Source: Mangrovicoccus sp049603835
Lineage (GTDB): Bacteria > Pseudomonadota > Alphaproteobacteria > Rhodobacterales > Rhodobacteraceae
Direction: 5' to 3'
Assembly: GCA_049603835.1 (NCBI GenBank)
Contig: JBMYSZ010000003.1
Coordinates: 214,176-278,175, forward strand
DNA: 64,000 nucleotides
The notes below the pieces were generated by a model. It worked only from the letters and a program-made list of their open reading frames with translations. It was not told where the DNA came from and made no database searches. Made by a program: the position numbers and the translations under genes. How positions within the stretch are numbered: the first letter of the stretch is position 1; every line of letters begins with the position of its first letter. Below, piece by piece: positions 44,424-52,554 of this stretch.

Positions 44424-45344
44424 ATGTCGTCCGAGTTGCATGTAGATGTGACCCACCATCGTGTGGTGCTGGTTACTGGACCTTCTGGAGCGGGTCGCAG
44501 TACGGCGATCCGCGCTTTGGAGGACATGGACTGCGAAACCATCGATAATCTGCCTTTGCGCCTGGTCATGCCGCTATTGGATGGGCCTATATTGGGGCGG
44601 CCTTTGGTATTAGGACTAGATGTTCGCAATCGGGATTTCAGCGTTGCTGCTTTGATCGAATTGGTCGATCGCCTGACGCGGGCGGAAAATGTCGAAATTG
44701 ATTTGGTATATCTGGATTGCCGCCCCGATATTTTGGTGCGCCGCTATTCGGAAACCCGCCGCCGCCACCCCATGGCCCCTGCGGAAACCGCTGCTTTGGG
44801 GATTGAGCGCGAGCTGGATCTGTTAGGCCCGATTCGCGCGCGTGCAGATATTCTTATCGATACCAGCGATTTGACCCCCCATGATTTGCGACGTGAGCTA
44901 TCTGGTTGGTTTGGCGGGGAAAATAATCAGCGACTCGCGGTTTCCGTGAATTCCTTTTCCTATAAGCGGGGCTTGCCGCGTGGTTTGGATATGGTTTTTG
45001 ACTGCCGTTTTCTGCGCAATCCTTACTGGTCGGTGGAGTTGCGTCAGCTGGATGGCCGGGATGATCGCGTGGGAACTTATATCGCTGAAGATGAGCGCTT
45101 TTCCGGGTTTTTCGGCAAAGTTCTTGATTTAGCTGCCTTTCTTTTGCCCGCATATCGGGAGGAAGGGAAATCTCATCTGGCGATTGGCTTTGGATGCACC
45201 GGGGGGCAACACAGATCAGTTGCCGTTGCGGAGAAACTCGCTTTCGCACTTGCGGCGAAGGAATGGCGGGTGTCTACTCGACATCATGAATTGGAGCGGC
45301 GCGAACTGGTGGCGCCGTCCCTCAAATCGGGTGAAACCTCTTGA
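44424..45344 (+). CDS. rapZ: RNase adapter protein RapZ
   Basis: 306 residues. The P-loop is VLVTGPSGAGRSTAIRALED with Arg in place of the usual Lys in this group, then CETIDNLPLRLV, DVRNRDF and VYLDCRPDILVRRYSETRR-type motifs, and the C-terminal GCTGGQHRSV signature. In enterobacteria RapZ guides RNase E to a small RNA controlling GlmS; the alphaproteobacterial role is less clear but always tied to PTS genes. Its stop overlaps the IIA start (TTGA). Confidence 0.93.
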   Translation: MSSELHVDVTHHRVVLVTGPSGAGRSTAIRALEDMDCETIDNLPLRLVMPLLDGPILGRPLVLGLDVRNRDFSVAALIELVDRLTRAENVEIDLVYLDCRPDILVRRYSETRRRHPMAPAETAALGIERELDLLGPIRARADILIDTSDLTPHDLRRELSGWFGGENNQRLAVSVNSFSYKRGLPRGLDMVFDCRFLRNPYWSVELRQLDGRDDRVGTYIAEDERFSGFFGKVLDLAAFLLPAYREEGKSHLAIGFGCTGGQHRSVAVAEKLAFALAAKEWRVSTRHHELERRELVAPSLKSGETS

Positions 45345-45772
45345 TAGGGATTGTAATAGTTGCACATGGGGGATTGGCGCGCGAATATCTCGCGGCGCTT
45401 GAACATGTGCTCGGACATCAAGACGGGGTCGCATCTGTGTCTATTGGGCCAGAAGATGACCGCGCTACGAAGCAATCAGAAATCTGCACTGCGGCAGATT
45501 CGGTGGACGATGGCGATGGCGTGGTCGTCGTCACGGATTTATTCGGTGGATCGCCCTCAAATCTTTCAATTGGCGCCTGTAGGCGGGCAAAACGGCATAT
45601 ATTAGCCGGAGCTAACTTGCCGATGTTGATTAAATTGGCACAATCGCGCAAAAAGCCGGTTGGTGTGGCTGTTTCCAAAGCGATGGAGGCGGGCCGTAAA
45701 TATATCAGCGCAATTGACGGAGCCGCGATTGAGCATAACCCCAATGTCGTCCGGTACGCGACGGACAGTTGA
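45341..45772 (+). CDS. PTS EIIA component, mannose/fructose-like
   Basis: 143 residues starting TTG 45341. The phosphorylated His is in IVIVAHGGLAREYLAAL (residue 9), with VVVVTDLFGGSPSNLSIG and the LPMLIKLAQ region. No EIIB or EIIC gene follows, so like other alphaproteobacterial IIA-Man proteins it probably signals rather than transports. Its 3' end overlaps the HPr gene by 29 bases in another frame. Confidence 0.9.
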   Translation: MIGIVIVAHGGLAREYLAALEHVLGHQDGVASVSIGPEDDRATKQSEICTAADSVDDGDGVVVVTDLFGGSPSNLSIGACRRAKRHILAGANLPMLIKLAQSRKKPVGVAVSKAMEAGRKYISAIDGAAIEHNPNVVRYATDS

Positions 45773-46022
45773 AATCATCAACGAAAAAGGCTTGCATGCG
45801 CGAGCGTCAGCGAAATTTGTCGGAGTCGTGGAAGATTTCGATGCGGATGCAACTGTGGCGCGAGAGGGACTAAGCGCCTCAGGTGATAGTATCATGGGTC
45901 TTTTGATGTTGGCAGCCTCTAAGGGAACAACTATTGAGATTGAAACGCGGGGCCCGGACGCTGCAAAGTTGGCCCAGGCCTTAGAGGATCTGGTTGCCGC
46001 CCGCTTTGGAGAAGATTTCTAG
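45744..46022 (+). CDS. ptsH: Phosphocarrier protein HPr
   Basis: 92 residues from ATG 45744 (MSSGTRRTVEIINEKG). The phosphoacceptor His is in GLHARASAKF and the regulatory Ser in ASGDSIMGLLMLAASKGTTI (split to 20 residues). It accepts phosphate from EI and can be phosphorylated by HprK, encoded upstream. It overlaps the IIA gene, suggesting translational coupling. No EI gene is in the window. Confidence 0.93.
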   Translation: MSSGTRRTVEIINEKGLHARASAKFVGVVEDFDADATVAREGLSASGDSIMGLLMLAASKGTTIEIETRGPDAAKLAQALEDLVAARFGEDF

Positions 46023-46033
46023 GATGGATTTCA

Positions 46034-46963
46034 GTGCAACCTAGCACTGGGCCGAAGGGAAACGGACGGTATAAAGTGGTCGAGAGTTATCAAGATAGAT
46101 TTGCCGCGCCTCAGGACGATTATGTTCCTTATGATAAGCGCAAGCTGTCTTATTCGACGACTTTTGATAGCCCGATGCAGGCCCGCACGATCCGCAGCAT
46201 TGAATGGATGACCGGCAAAATTCATTTGCTTCGGTTGATCCGGAAATTTGAGCGATCGGGTGTCCCGGAAGGTCAGGCTTTTTGGCGCAAAGCTTTGGAT
46301 GTGATGGGGATCGCGCTCACCACCCCTAAGCATCAGATCGACCGCATTCCGCGTGAAGGTCCGCTGATTGTGGTGGCGAACCATCCCCACGGCTTGGTGG
46401 ATGGAATGGTTTTGGCGGAATTGATCGGTCAGGTGCGGGAGGACTACAAAATCCTGACCCGTTCTTTGCTGACCGGTGTCGAAGAAATCAAACAATTCAT
46501 GATCCCGGTTCCGTTCCAGCATGAAGAAGACGCGCTGAAGCAGAATTTGGAAATGCGCAAACGCGCCATGGATCACCTGGCCATGGGCGGGGTGATTGTT
46601 CTGTTTCCATCGGGTGTGGTGGCGTCGTCGAAGACATTTTTTGGCCCGGTGATTGAGGCGGATTGGAATCCTTTCACCGCGAAAATGATCCGCCGCAGCG
46701 GGGCAACGGTTTTGCCCGTGCATTTCACCGGGCAAAATAGCCGCTGGTATCAAATCGCGAATCAAATCCACCCGGTTTTGCGGCAGGGTCTTTTGCTGCG
46801 CGAAGTTGTGGCGGCGATGAATAAGCCTCAGGCACCTGTGGTGGGACAGCCATTTGATCCGGCTGATATCGAAGAGAGGGGCAAGGACCCGCGGGGCTTT
46901 ATGGCTTGGCTTCGGGAAAAAACCCTTGAGCTTCAATTGGATGACGGAATTTCTCGGCGATAG
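46034..46963 (+). CDS. Lysophospholipid/glycerol acyltransferase family protein
   Basis: 309 residues from GTG 46034; no in-frame ATG is near. The acyltransferase signature is LIVVANHPHGLVDGMVLAEL, with the His-Asp pair of the PlsC-like fold, and GVIVLFPSGVVASSKTFFGP is the second conserved block. It probably transfers an acyl chain to a lipid or ornithine-type acceptor at the inner membrane; the substrate is not predictable. It begins 12 bp after ptsH and could be cotranscribed, though the function seems unrelated. Confidence 0.85.
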   Translation: MQPSTGPKGNGRYKVVESYQDRFAAPQDDYVPYDKRKLSYSTTFDSPMQARTIRSIEWMTGKIHLLRLIRKFERSGVPEGQAFWRKALDVMGIALTTPKHQIDRIPREGPLIVVANHPHGLVDGMVLAELIGQVREDYKILTRSLLTGVEEIKQFMIPVPFQHEEDALKQNLEMRKRAMDHLAMGGVIVLFPSGVVASSKTFFGPVIEADWNPFTAKMIRRSGATVLPVHFTGQNSRWYQIANQIHPVLRQGLLLREVVAAMNKPQAPVVGQPFDPADIEERGKDPRGFMAWLREKTLELQLDDGISRR

Positions 46964-47071
46964 GCCTGGACTAATTCTTAGCAAGACCCTAATTTCCCGC
47001 GCGTGACGGCTATGAGTTCGTAAGACTAGGGACACAGATTTGCTGCGATTGACAACCGCAGGGAAACGTCC

Positions 47072-49003
47072 ATGTCGCAGCCTCTTACCGATGCAGATTT
47101 TCAGGCCGCCCTCGGCACTCCGCCGGGCGATAAGCAGAACCTTCCCGAAACACAGACTGGTGGATTGCTCGCCTCTGACATCCCTTCGGTGCGAATTTCC
47201 GAGGCGGTCACGGGGGTGAGTGTAGTCGGCAAAACCGGGACATCCCTCGCGGCGCCGCATTTATATGTGCCAGCTTTGGCGCAACCTAATCATAACCTTG
47301 CCGAGCAAAGCCGAAATGGTCGCTGGTTCGAATTGGCGCAAACGGTGGATTTGCGATGCTTCGGGGATGTGGTGGATAATCGCGGGGCGGATATTGCCCC
47401 TGCGCTGAATAATTTCATCGATTATGCGCGAGAAAAGGGCGGCGGTGCGGTGATGATCCCGCCGGGCATGTATTCCATCGAAAGTCCTGTGGTGGGCAGT
47501 TTGGATGGCGGCAGCGATAATTTTTCGATCGCGATTATGGGCTATGGCACAGAGGTCAGCCGTCTGGTGATTGACGGGGCCAGCGTCTCAAGCGGCCCGA
47601 CATTCAGCTCGACCAACCGGGCTGGGTTTTTCCGCTTCGAAGGATTTTCTTTACTGGCGGATGGTGTGGTGAATGGCCGGCCCTTGACTGCGACCATGCC
47701 GATTGGGGGATCACGGCGCAATTGTTCGCATATTGTGCGGGATCTTTTGGTTCAGGGTTTGGATGCTCATTTAAATGCGGGCTCCCCTTCATCTGACCAT
47801 TTCACCAATGGGTTCAACTTCAGCGGCGCATGGCGGATGGTTTTTGAAAATAACCATGTGGCTGGTCGGATTGTTGATAGTGTGAAAACCCATGCGGATT
47901 GGTCGGATAGCTCGATCCTGTGGGATATGGCGGATGGGCTTTTGATCGATGGGGCCTATGCGCCGATCATTCGCGATAGTCAGTTTTATTTCATCGGCAA
48001 ACCGATCCTTTGCCGCGGATACACACCGGGGGATCCTAATCCACCAGGTGTTGAGGCAGAGCGGGCCTTGTTTCAGAATATCCGCTGCCCGACCTGTAAA
48101 ACGGCCATTACCTGGAATCGCACTGGGGCCGAGCCAGAATTCATTGTGACGGATTGTTTCTTTGATTTCCGCGATTACGGCATCGATGTGAAAGGCGCGC
48201 GGCTTGGGCAGATCTATCGCAATGCGTTTTTCCAAAAGACCGATACAGATCCGGCACGGGTTATTCCGGCAGATATCCAGATGGATCACTGCATTGATTT
48301 CAACATTGATCAGAATATCCACCATGAGGCTGGCGATACGCGTCGCCGCGCCATTCATCTGAAAGACACTTCGACAGATTCTGGCCATCGCACGGACCAC
48401 ATCAACATCACGCGCAATCGGGTGTCTGAAGTGGCTGTGCTGGATGTTTATCTGAAAAAGAACACCAACACTTCTAAGGTGGTATTCGAGCCAGGCCCAG
48501 TGGAAGGCACGCTTAATAAGCTGGTTGATGATAGCACCGCGACGCAAAAAACAGATCTTTCTTTGCCGCATCCATTTGTCATTTCGGTTCGGATCAATGG
48601 GGGTAGCCAGAGCATTCCGAATAATAGCTGGACCAATTTGCAATGGTCTGTGGTGACCCAAGCGGATCAGTTTGTCGATGCGGCTTGGAGCTCTGGAGCG
48701 GCTTCGCGGATTACCGTGCCTAATTTCACCGGAATTCGGTATGCGCAGATCCGGACGAATGTGGAATTTGACACGAATGGCAGCGGAGATCGCCGGGTTC
48801 AGCTTCGTAAAAATGCAGCTGAGCCGGTGAATGGGCTGCTGATGTCAGCTTCCGCGCTAAGCTCTGCCCCGACCGCTTTGGCGGGAACATCCGATTGGAT
48901 TGCTGTTTCTCCGGGCGATTATTTGGAGGTCCGGGTTTTGCAAAATTCCGGCGGCTCTTTGGGGATTGGTGCGCCATCTTCGGTGACAGTGTCATTTAGA
49001 TAG
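47072..49003 (+). CDS. Orphan tailspike-like beta-helix protein
   Basis: 643 residues, no signal peptide. Residues 1-85 resemble a short N-terminal adaptor. The middle (about 95-480) is a right-handed beta-helix of the pectate-lyase superfamily, opening LRCFGDVVDNRGADIAPALN and AVMIPPGMYSIESPV, with Asn/Asp-rich coils. The last 130 residues look like a C1q/TNF-like jelly roll (SIPNNSWTNLQW, DRRVQLRKN, DYLEVRVLQNSGGSLGI), as found at the tips of phage tail fibres. No phage genes or export system adjoin it. It may be a polysaccharide depolymerase, a tailocin relic or a domesticated protein (inference). Confidence 0.8.
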   Translation: MSQPLTDADFQAALGTPPGDKQNLPETQTGGLLASDIPSVRISEAVTGVSVVGKTGTSLAAPHLYVPALAQPNHNLAEQSRNGRWFELAQTVDLRCFGDVVDNRGADIAPALNNFIDYAREKGGGAVMIPPGMYSIESPVVGSLDGGSDNFSIAIMGYGTEVSRLVIDGASVSSGPTFSSTNRAGFFRFEGFSLLADGVVNGRPLTATMPIGGSRRNCSHIVRDLLVQGLDAHLNAGSPSSDHFTNGFNFSGAWRMVFENNHVAGRIVDSVKTHADWSDSSILWDMADGLLIDGAYAPIIRDSQFYFIGKPILCRGYTPGDPNPPGVEAERALFQNIRCPTCKTAITWNRTGAEPEFIVTDCFFDFRDYGIDVKGARLGQIYRNAFFQKTDTDPARVIPADIQMDHCIDFNIDQNIHHEAGDTRRRAIHLKDTSTDSGHRTDHINITRNRVSEVAVLDVYLKKNTNTSKVVFEPGPVEGTLNKLVDDSTATQKTDLSLPHPFVISVRINGGSQSIPNNSWTNLQWSVVTQADQFVDAAWSSGAASRITVPNFTGIRYAQIRTNVEFDTNGSGDRRVQLRKNAAEPVNGLLMSASALSSAPTALAGTSDWIAVSPGDYLEVRVLQNSGGSLGIGAPSSVTVSFR

Positions 49004-49025
49004 GCTGGGTCTAATCAGCATTGGG

Positions 49026-49056
49026 AAGGGCGTTTCTTTGAAGCGCCCTTTTTTAT
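49026..49056 (+). terminator. Rho-independent terminator of the tailspike-like gene
   Basis: AAGGGCGTTTC-TTT-GAAGCGCCCTT (one G-T pair) followed by TTTTATT. Confidence 0.9.
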
Positions 49057-49131
49057 TGGCTGTATTTTTCCCAATTATCCGCCATTACCGAAATCGATCA
49101 GAAGTCGAAATGGTTTAGCGATAGGTGTCGG

Positions 49132-50019
49132 GTGAAAAAGCTGGCTCTTGCCATATGGCGCAGTATACGCGGGATGCTTAGTCGGATTGATGAAGCCAAT
49201 CTTAGTTTGGTGGCCGCGGGTGGTGCGTTTTTCACCATGCTGTCCTTGTTTCCGGCGATTGGTGCGATGGTGACTTTGCTGGGGATCGTTGCGGATCCGC
49301 AGCTGGTGCAAGAGCAGATTTCGCTGATCCAAGGTTTTGTTCCCGCCGAGGCTTTTGACATTATTCAAACCCAAAGTGCCCGGATGGTTGAGGCGAATAA
49401 TACCGCTCTTGGTTGGGCTACGGCTATTTCTCTGGCGGCGACTTTATGGTCGGCGCGGAAGGGAACGGATGCGCTGATCAAAGCGATTAATGCGGTCTAT
49501 CACTGTCCTAGCCATAATGGCGCCTATGCGGCCGCGCTTTCGCTCATTCTGACGACGGCGATGATCTTGGTTGGGGTGATTGCGCTTTTGGCGATGGTTG
49601 TGGTGCCGCTGATCACCTCGATTCTGACTTTGGATCTGGTGGTGAAATATGTCCCGGCCGAGATCCTAAGCTTTGCCACGAGTTTTATGCTAGAGGGGCT
49701 TCGCTGGGGGATCGCCTTTGTGGTGATCGCTTTGGGGATCTGGGTGCTCTATCGGCTATCGCCCAATCGCCGCAAAGATAACCTGGTCGCCCTTTGGCCA
49801 GGGGTCTTGATGGCGATGGGGGTTTGGTGCGTCGCCTGCTGGGGCTTTACCTATTATCTTGGCCATTTCGGCAATTATAGTAAAGTCTATGGCTCTATCG
49901 CGGCGGTAATCGCGCTTTTGATGTTTCTTTATATCACCATCTTCACCGTGCTTTTGGGCGCGACTTTGAATGCCGAGCTAGAGGCCCGGCGGATCGAAGC
50001 GGCCAAAGAGACGGCTTAG
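49132..50019 (+). CDS. YihY/virulence factor BrkB family membrane protein
   Basis: 295 residues from GTG 49132. About six membrane segments. Family motifs: LSLVAAGGAFFTMLSLFPAIGAM, LWSARKGTDALIKAINAVY, YRLSPNRRKDN and VYGSIAAVIALLMFLYI (each quoted short). The family was once called RNase BN in error and has no firm function; transport or lipid roles are proposed. It ends convergent with the LacI-type regulator, overlapping by four bases. Confidence 0.9.
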   Translation: MKKLALAIWRSIRGMLSRIDEANLSLVAAGGAFFTMLSLFPAIGAMVTLLGIVADPQLVQEQISLIQGFVPAEAFDIIQTQSARMVEANNTALGWATAISLAATLWSARKGTDALIKAINAVYHCPSHNGAYAAALSLILTTAMILVGVIALLAMVVVPLITSILTLDLVVKYVPAEILSFATSFMLEGLRWGIAFVVIALGIWVLYRLSPNRRKDNLVALWPGVLMAMGVWCVACWGFTYYLGHFGNYSKVYGSIAAVIALLMFLYITIFTVLLGATLNAELEARRIEAAKETA

Positions 50020-51053
50020 CCCTGACGCAATGTATCGCCGAGGGAAATTCCCGGTGTCAGCTCGATTTTGGTATTGCGCACGGCATTATGGTCAGTGGCA
50101 CCTTTGGCGATGATTTCGGCGGCGCGGCGACCGATTTCATTGCGGCAGGCATCCATTGTGGCCAAACGTTTCGGCAAACCATTCAGCAGGTTGACCCCGT
50201 TAAACCCAGCAAGCCCAATCCGACCCGGTACATCCAAACCGTTTTCCAAGCACCAAAGCAGACCGCCTGCACCGATCATGTCATTGGAGTAATAGAGAAA
50301 GTCCAGTTCCGGGCTGCGGGTCAGGATCGCTTCGGTCATTTCGCGGCCTTTCACAAAGCCGGAGCCACCAGAATAGAATTCCCGATCCTCGATCTCTAGC
50401 CCAGCTTTGGCGAGCGCCTGGGTGAAACCCTCAAATCGTTTGCGTGCGCGGTGATCTAAAGGCATTTTCGTGCCGAGAAAACCGATCCGCTTATAGCCCG
50501 CCTCTACAATGGCTTCGGCCATGTTCTTTCCGGCGCGGCGATGGGAAATCCCCACCATACTATCGATCGGTTCACCATCCGTATCCATGATTTCCACCAC
50601 GGGGATGCCAGCGGCGCGCATCATTGCTTTGGCCGCATCCGTATGTTCCAGCCCCGCAATGATCACCCCGGAGGGCCGCCAAGACAGCATTTCATAAAGC
50701 ACCGCCTCTTCGCGGTCGGGTTTATATTTGGTCAGGCCCACCACCGGCTGCAGTTCGGTGTCATCCAGCACTTCGGTGATTCCGGTCATCACCTCAGGAA
50801 AGACCATATTGGACATAGAGGGAATAATCACCGCCACCAGATTAACCCGCTGACTGGCCAGGGCTCCGGCGATTTTATTGGGCACATAGCCTAGCTTTTT
50901 CGCCGCGGCCAAAACCTTTTCCCGCGTGGCCTGGGAAACATCGCCTCGATTGCGTAACACGCGGCTGACGGTCATTTCACTGACGCCAGAGGCTTCTGAC
51001 ACATCGCGTAGGGTCAGAGGGCGTTGGTTTTGTGGGGGGGCGTCGCTATTCAA
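50016..51053 (-). CDS. LacI/GalR family transcriptional regulator
   Basis: 345 residues. The DNA-binding head is TLRDVSEASGVSEMTVSRVL with the hinge helix KIAGALASQRVNL; the effector domain resembles periplasmic binding proteins (VAVIIPSMSNMVFPEVM, VVEIMDTDGEPIDSMVG). The architecture resembles gluconate-type repressors, but no sugar genes adjoin it. A TAGCGCTA palindrome lies 34-41 bp upstream of the start and may be the autoregulatory operator. It converges on the BrkB gene. Confidence 0.9.
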   Translation of the reverse strand: MNSDAPPQNQRPLTLRDVSEASGVSEMTVSRVLRNRGDVSQATREKVLAAAKKLGYVPNKIAGALASQRVNLVAVIIPSMSNMVFPEVMTGITEVLDDTELQPVVGLTKYKPDREEAVLYEMLSWRPSGVIIAGLEHTDAAKAMMRAAGIPVVEIMDTDGEPIDSMVGISHRRAGKNMAEAIVEAGYKRIGFLGTKMPLDHRARKRFEGFTQALAKAGLEIEDREFYSGGSGFVKGREMTEAILTRSPELDFLYYSNDMIGAGGLLWCLENGLDVPGRIGLAGFNGVNLLNGLPKRLATMDACRNEIGRRAAEIIAKGATDHNAVRNTKIELTPGISLGDTLRQG

Positions 51054-51082
51054 AAGTAGGTTCCTATATTCTTTGTATTCTT

Positions 51083-51100
51083 ATGCTAGCGCTAATCCTA
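51083..51100. promoter_or_regulatory. Likely LacI-type operator
   Basis: ATGCTAGCGCTAATC holds an 8-bp palindrome TAGCGCTA (51087-51094) with a central CG, the usual LacI/GalR operator shape, just upstream of the regulator. Confidence 0.5.
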
Positions 51101-51181
51101 ACCTTGTATCAACGCCCCAGTTTGGCACAACGTCCAATCGCCGCTTGATTGGCGGATCTAGCTGGGCAACAAACAAGCTGT

Positions 51182-51258
51182 GGCCCTGTGGCTCAACTGG
51201 ATAGAGCAGCCCCCTCCTAAGGGGCAGGTTGCAGGTTCGAATCCTGCCAGGGTCACCA
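51182..51258 (+). tRNA. tRNA-Arg(CCT)
   Basis: A 77-nt cloverleaf: acceptor GGCCCTG/CAGGGTC with one G-T pair, D arm GCTCAACTGGATAGAGC, anticodon stem CCCCC/GGGGC-type around loop CTCCTAA (anticodon CCT), T arm GCAGGTTCGAATCCTGC, and encoded CCA. It is the last feature before the C-P lyase type operon. Confidence 0.95.
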
Positions 51259-51357
51259 ATTCGTTCCGATTTTTCGCAAATCCGTTTTCGGGGTCAGCGC
51301 GGCAGTGACCAGCAAGCTTATTTTTGACGCCGGAAAAAATCCCGCGTCCTGAGTGAT

Positions 51358-51375
51358 TTGTCATGCGACTGTCAT
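51358..51375 (+). promoter_or_regulatory. Pho box upstream of the phn operon
   Basis: TTGTCAT-GCGA-CTGTCAT: two 7-bp repeats with 11-bp spacing, matching the PhoB-binding Pho box (CTGTCAT-N4-CTGTCAT). It lies 224 bp before phnG and is on the strand of the operon, so phosphate starvation control is likely. Confidence 0.7.
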
Positions 51376-51429
51376 TGGTCATGGCTAGGCGTAAGAAATC
51401 ATCCGAATGAATATGCAGCTGCCGGCCCG

Positions 51430-51594
51430 ATGCCCAAAATAGACTGGACTAGGATCCGCGACGTGCTGCGGCAACATCCCGATTTGCCGGTGGTGGTTGT
51501 GCGTGCGGTTGATGCGGATCCTCAGGGCCGACCGATTTCCTATAGCCGCGTCTTATGGGCCTCGGGGCGGGTCCGTTTCACAATGTCAGGATAA
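51430..51594 (+). pseudogene. Remnant of a PhnF-like GntR/UTRA regulator (C-terminal end only)
   Basis: An open frame of 54 codons ends VVVRAVDADPQGRPISYSRV followed by WASGRVRFTMSG, which looks like the final strands of a UTRA effector domain (pattern D-x-x-G-x-P-I-x-Y-x-x-x-x-x-x-x-x-R). The DNA-binding half and most of the UTRA domain are missing; the space back to tRNA-Arg is non-coding. PhnF genes normally precede phnG in such operons. It ends four bases before phnG. It could also be a genuine small ORF. Confidence 0.5.
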
Positions 51595-51598
51595 AGTA

Positions 51599-52015
51599 AT
51601 GACAGTGACCGATCCCAATCTTGATACTCTGGCACGGGCAGAGCCGGAAACTCTCAAACAATTCGCCGAGACGCTCATCGCTGATTTGGGCGAGATCGAG
51701 GTTCTCCATAGCCGCACGGGGTTGGTCATGCTGCCGATGCGTGACACGGCGAAGGGCGTGGCCTTTCATCTAGGGGAAGTGCTGGTCAGCCAAGCCCATA
51801 TCCGCGCCGAGGGTCACGAGGCCTATGGGCTGCGTCGGGGGCATGATCTGGAAGCCGCCATGGCGATGGCGCTGGTCGATCTAGCTTTGCTGCGTGGTAT
51901 CCGTGTTTCCGAATGCACCGCATTTTGCGCCCAGGCCGCTGCCGAACAGGCGCAGGCTGATCGCGCTCGCCTAAGCCGAATTGAGGCAACGCGCGTCAAT
52001 ATGGAGACCTTCTGA
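51599..52015 (+). CDS. phnG: C-P lyase complex subunit PhnG
   Basis: 138 residues from ATG 51599. Matches PhnG in VLHSRTGLVMLPMRDTAKG, FHLGEVLVSQAHI, GLRRGHDLEAAMAMALVDLA and the C-terminal EATRVNMETF. In E. coli PhnG forms the core complex with PhnH, PhnI and PhnJ, which attaches the phosphonate to ribose. It is the first gene of phnGHIJKLM and overlaps phnH by one base (TGATG). Confidence 0.9.
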   Translation: MTVTDPNLDTLARAEPETLKQFAETLIADLGEIEVLHSRTGLVMLPMRDTAKGVAFHLGEVLVSQAHIRAEGHEAYGLRRGHDLEAAMAMALVDLALLRGIRVSECTAFCAQAAAEQAQADRARLSRIEATRVNMETF

Positions 52016-52554
52016 TGGTTGCGACTGCACCTAGCCCCTCTGCCGAAGAACGCCGCGCCAATGCTGGCTTTGAGGCGCTGCTTTGGGGCTTTGCCCGACC
52101 GGGGCGGATTTGCCAATTGCCGGCCAATGGCGAGGACAGCCTGATCGAAGCGCTGATTGATCGCGAATGCAGCGTCTATTGCGCTGATCCCTTGCTCATG
52201 GCGAAAATCATGCATCAAGGGGCGCAAATCTGTGATCCGGCGCAGGCTGATCACTTGTTCCTTGGGGCGCTTAGCGACTTGGACATCTTGCGTCAGCTTC
52301 GGCTTGGATCCGATCTTTATCCCGATGAGGGCGCGACGGTCATCTTGCGGGCGGGTTTTGGCTCTGGTCCGTTGTTGCGCCTCACTGGTCCAGGGGTCGA
52401 TGGCGCGGTCGAGATCGCTGTTGCGGGATTGCCGGATGGGTTTTGGTCCCTGCGGGCGGCGATGATCCGCTATCCCATGGGCTTTGAGCTCGTCTTATTG
52501 GACGGGGACCGACTGATCGCCTTGCCACGTTCGACCCAGGTGGAGATGCTCTGA
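52015..52554 (+). CDS. phnH: C-P lyase complex subunit PhnH
   Basis: 179 residues. Features typical of PhnH: NAGFEALLWGFARPGRICQL, a CSVYCADPLL strand, FLGALSDLDIL-type segment, GATVILRAGFGSGPLLRLTG and GPGVDGAVEI, then FWSLRAAMIRYPMGFELVLLDGDRLIALPRST (parts quoted). A PLP-transferase-like fold without known catalysis, part of the PhnGHIJ core. It overlaps phnG and phnI by one base each. Confidence 0.9.
   Translation: MVATAPSPSAEERRANAGFEALLWGFARPGRICQLPANGEDSLIEALIDRECSVYCADPLLMAKIMHQGAQICDPAQADHLFLGALSDLDILRQLRLGSDLYPDEGATVILRAGFGSGPLLRLTGPGVDGAVEIAVAGLPDGFWSLRAAMIRYPMGFELVLLDGDRLIALPRSTQVEML

Noticed and set aside
46031..47260. A 409-codon minus-strand frame
   Set aside because: Antisense to the acyltransferase and the start of the tailspike-like gene; no family features.
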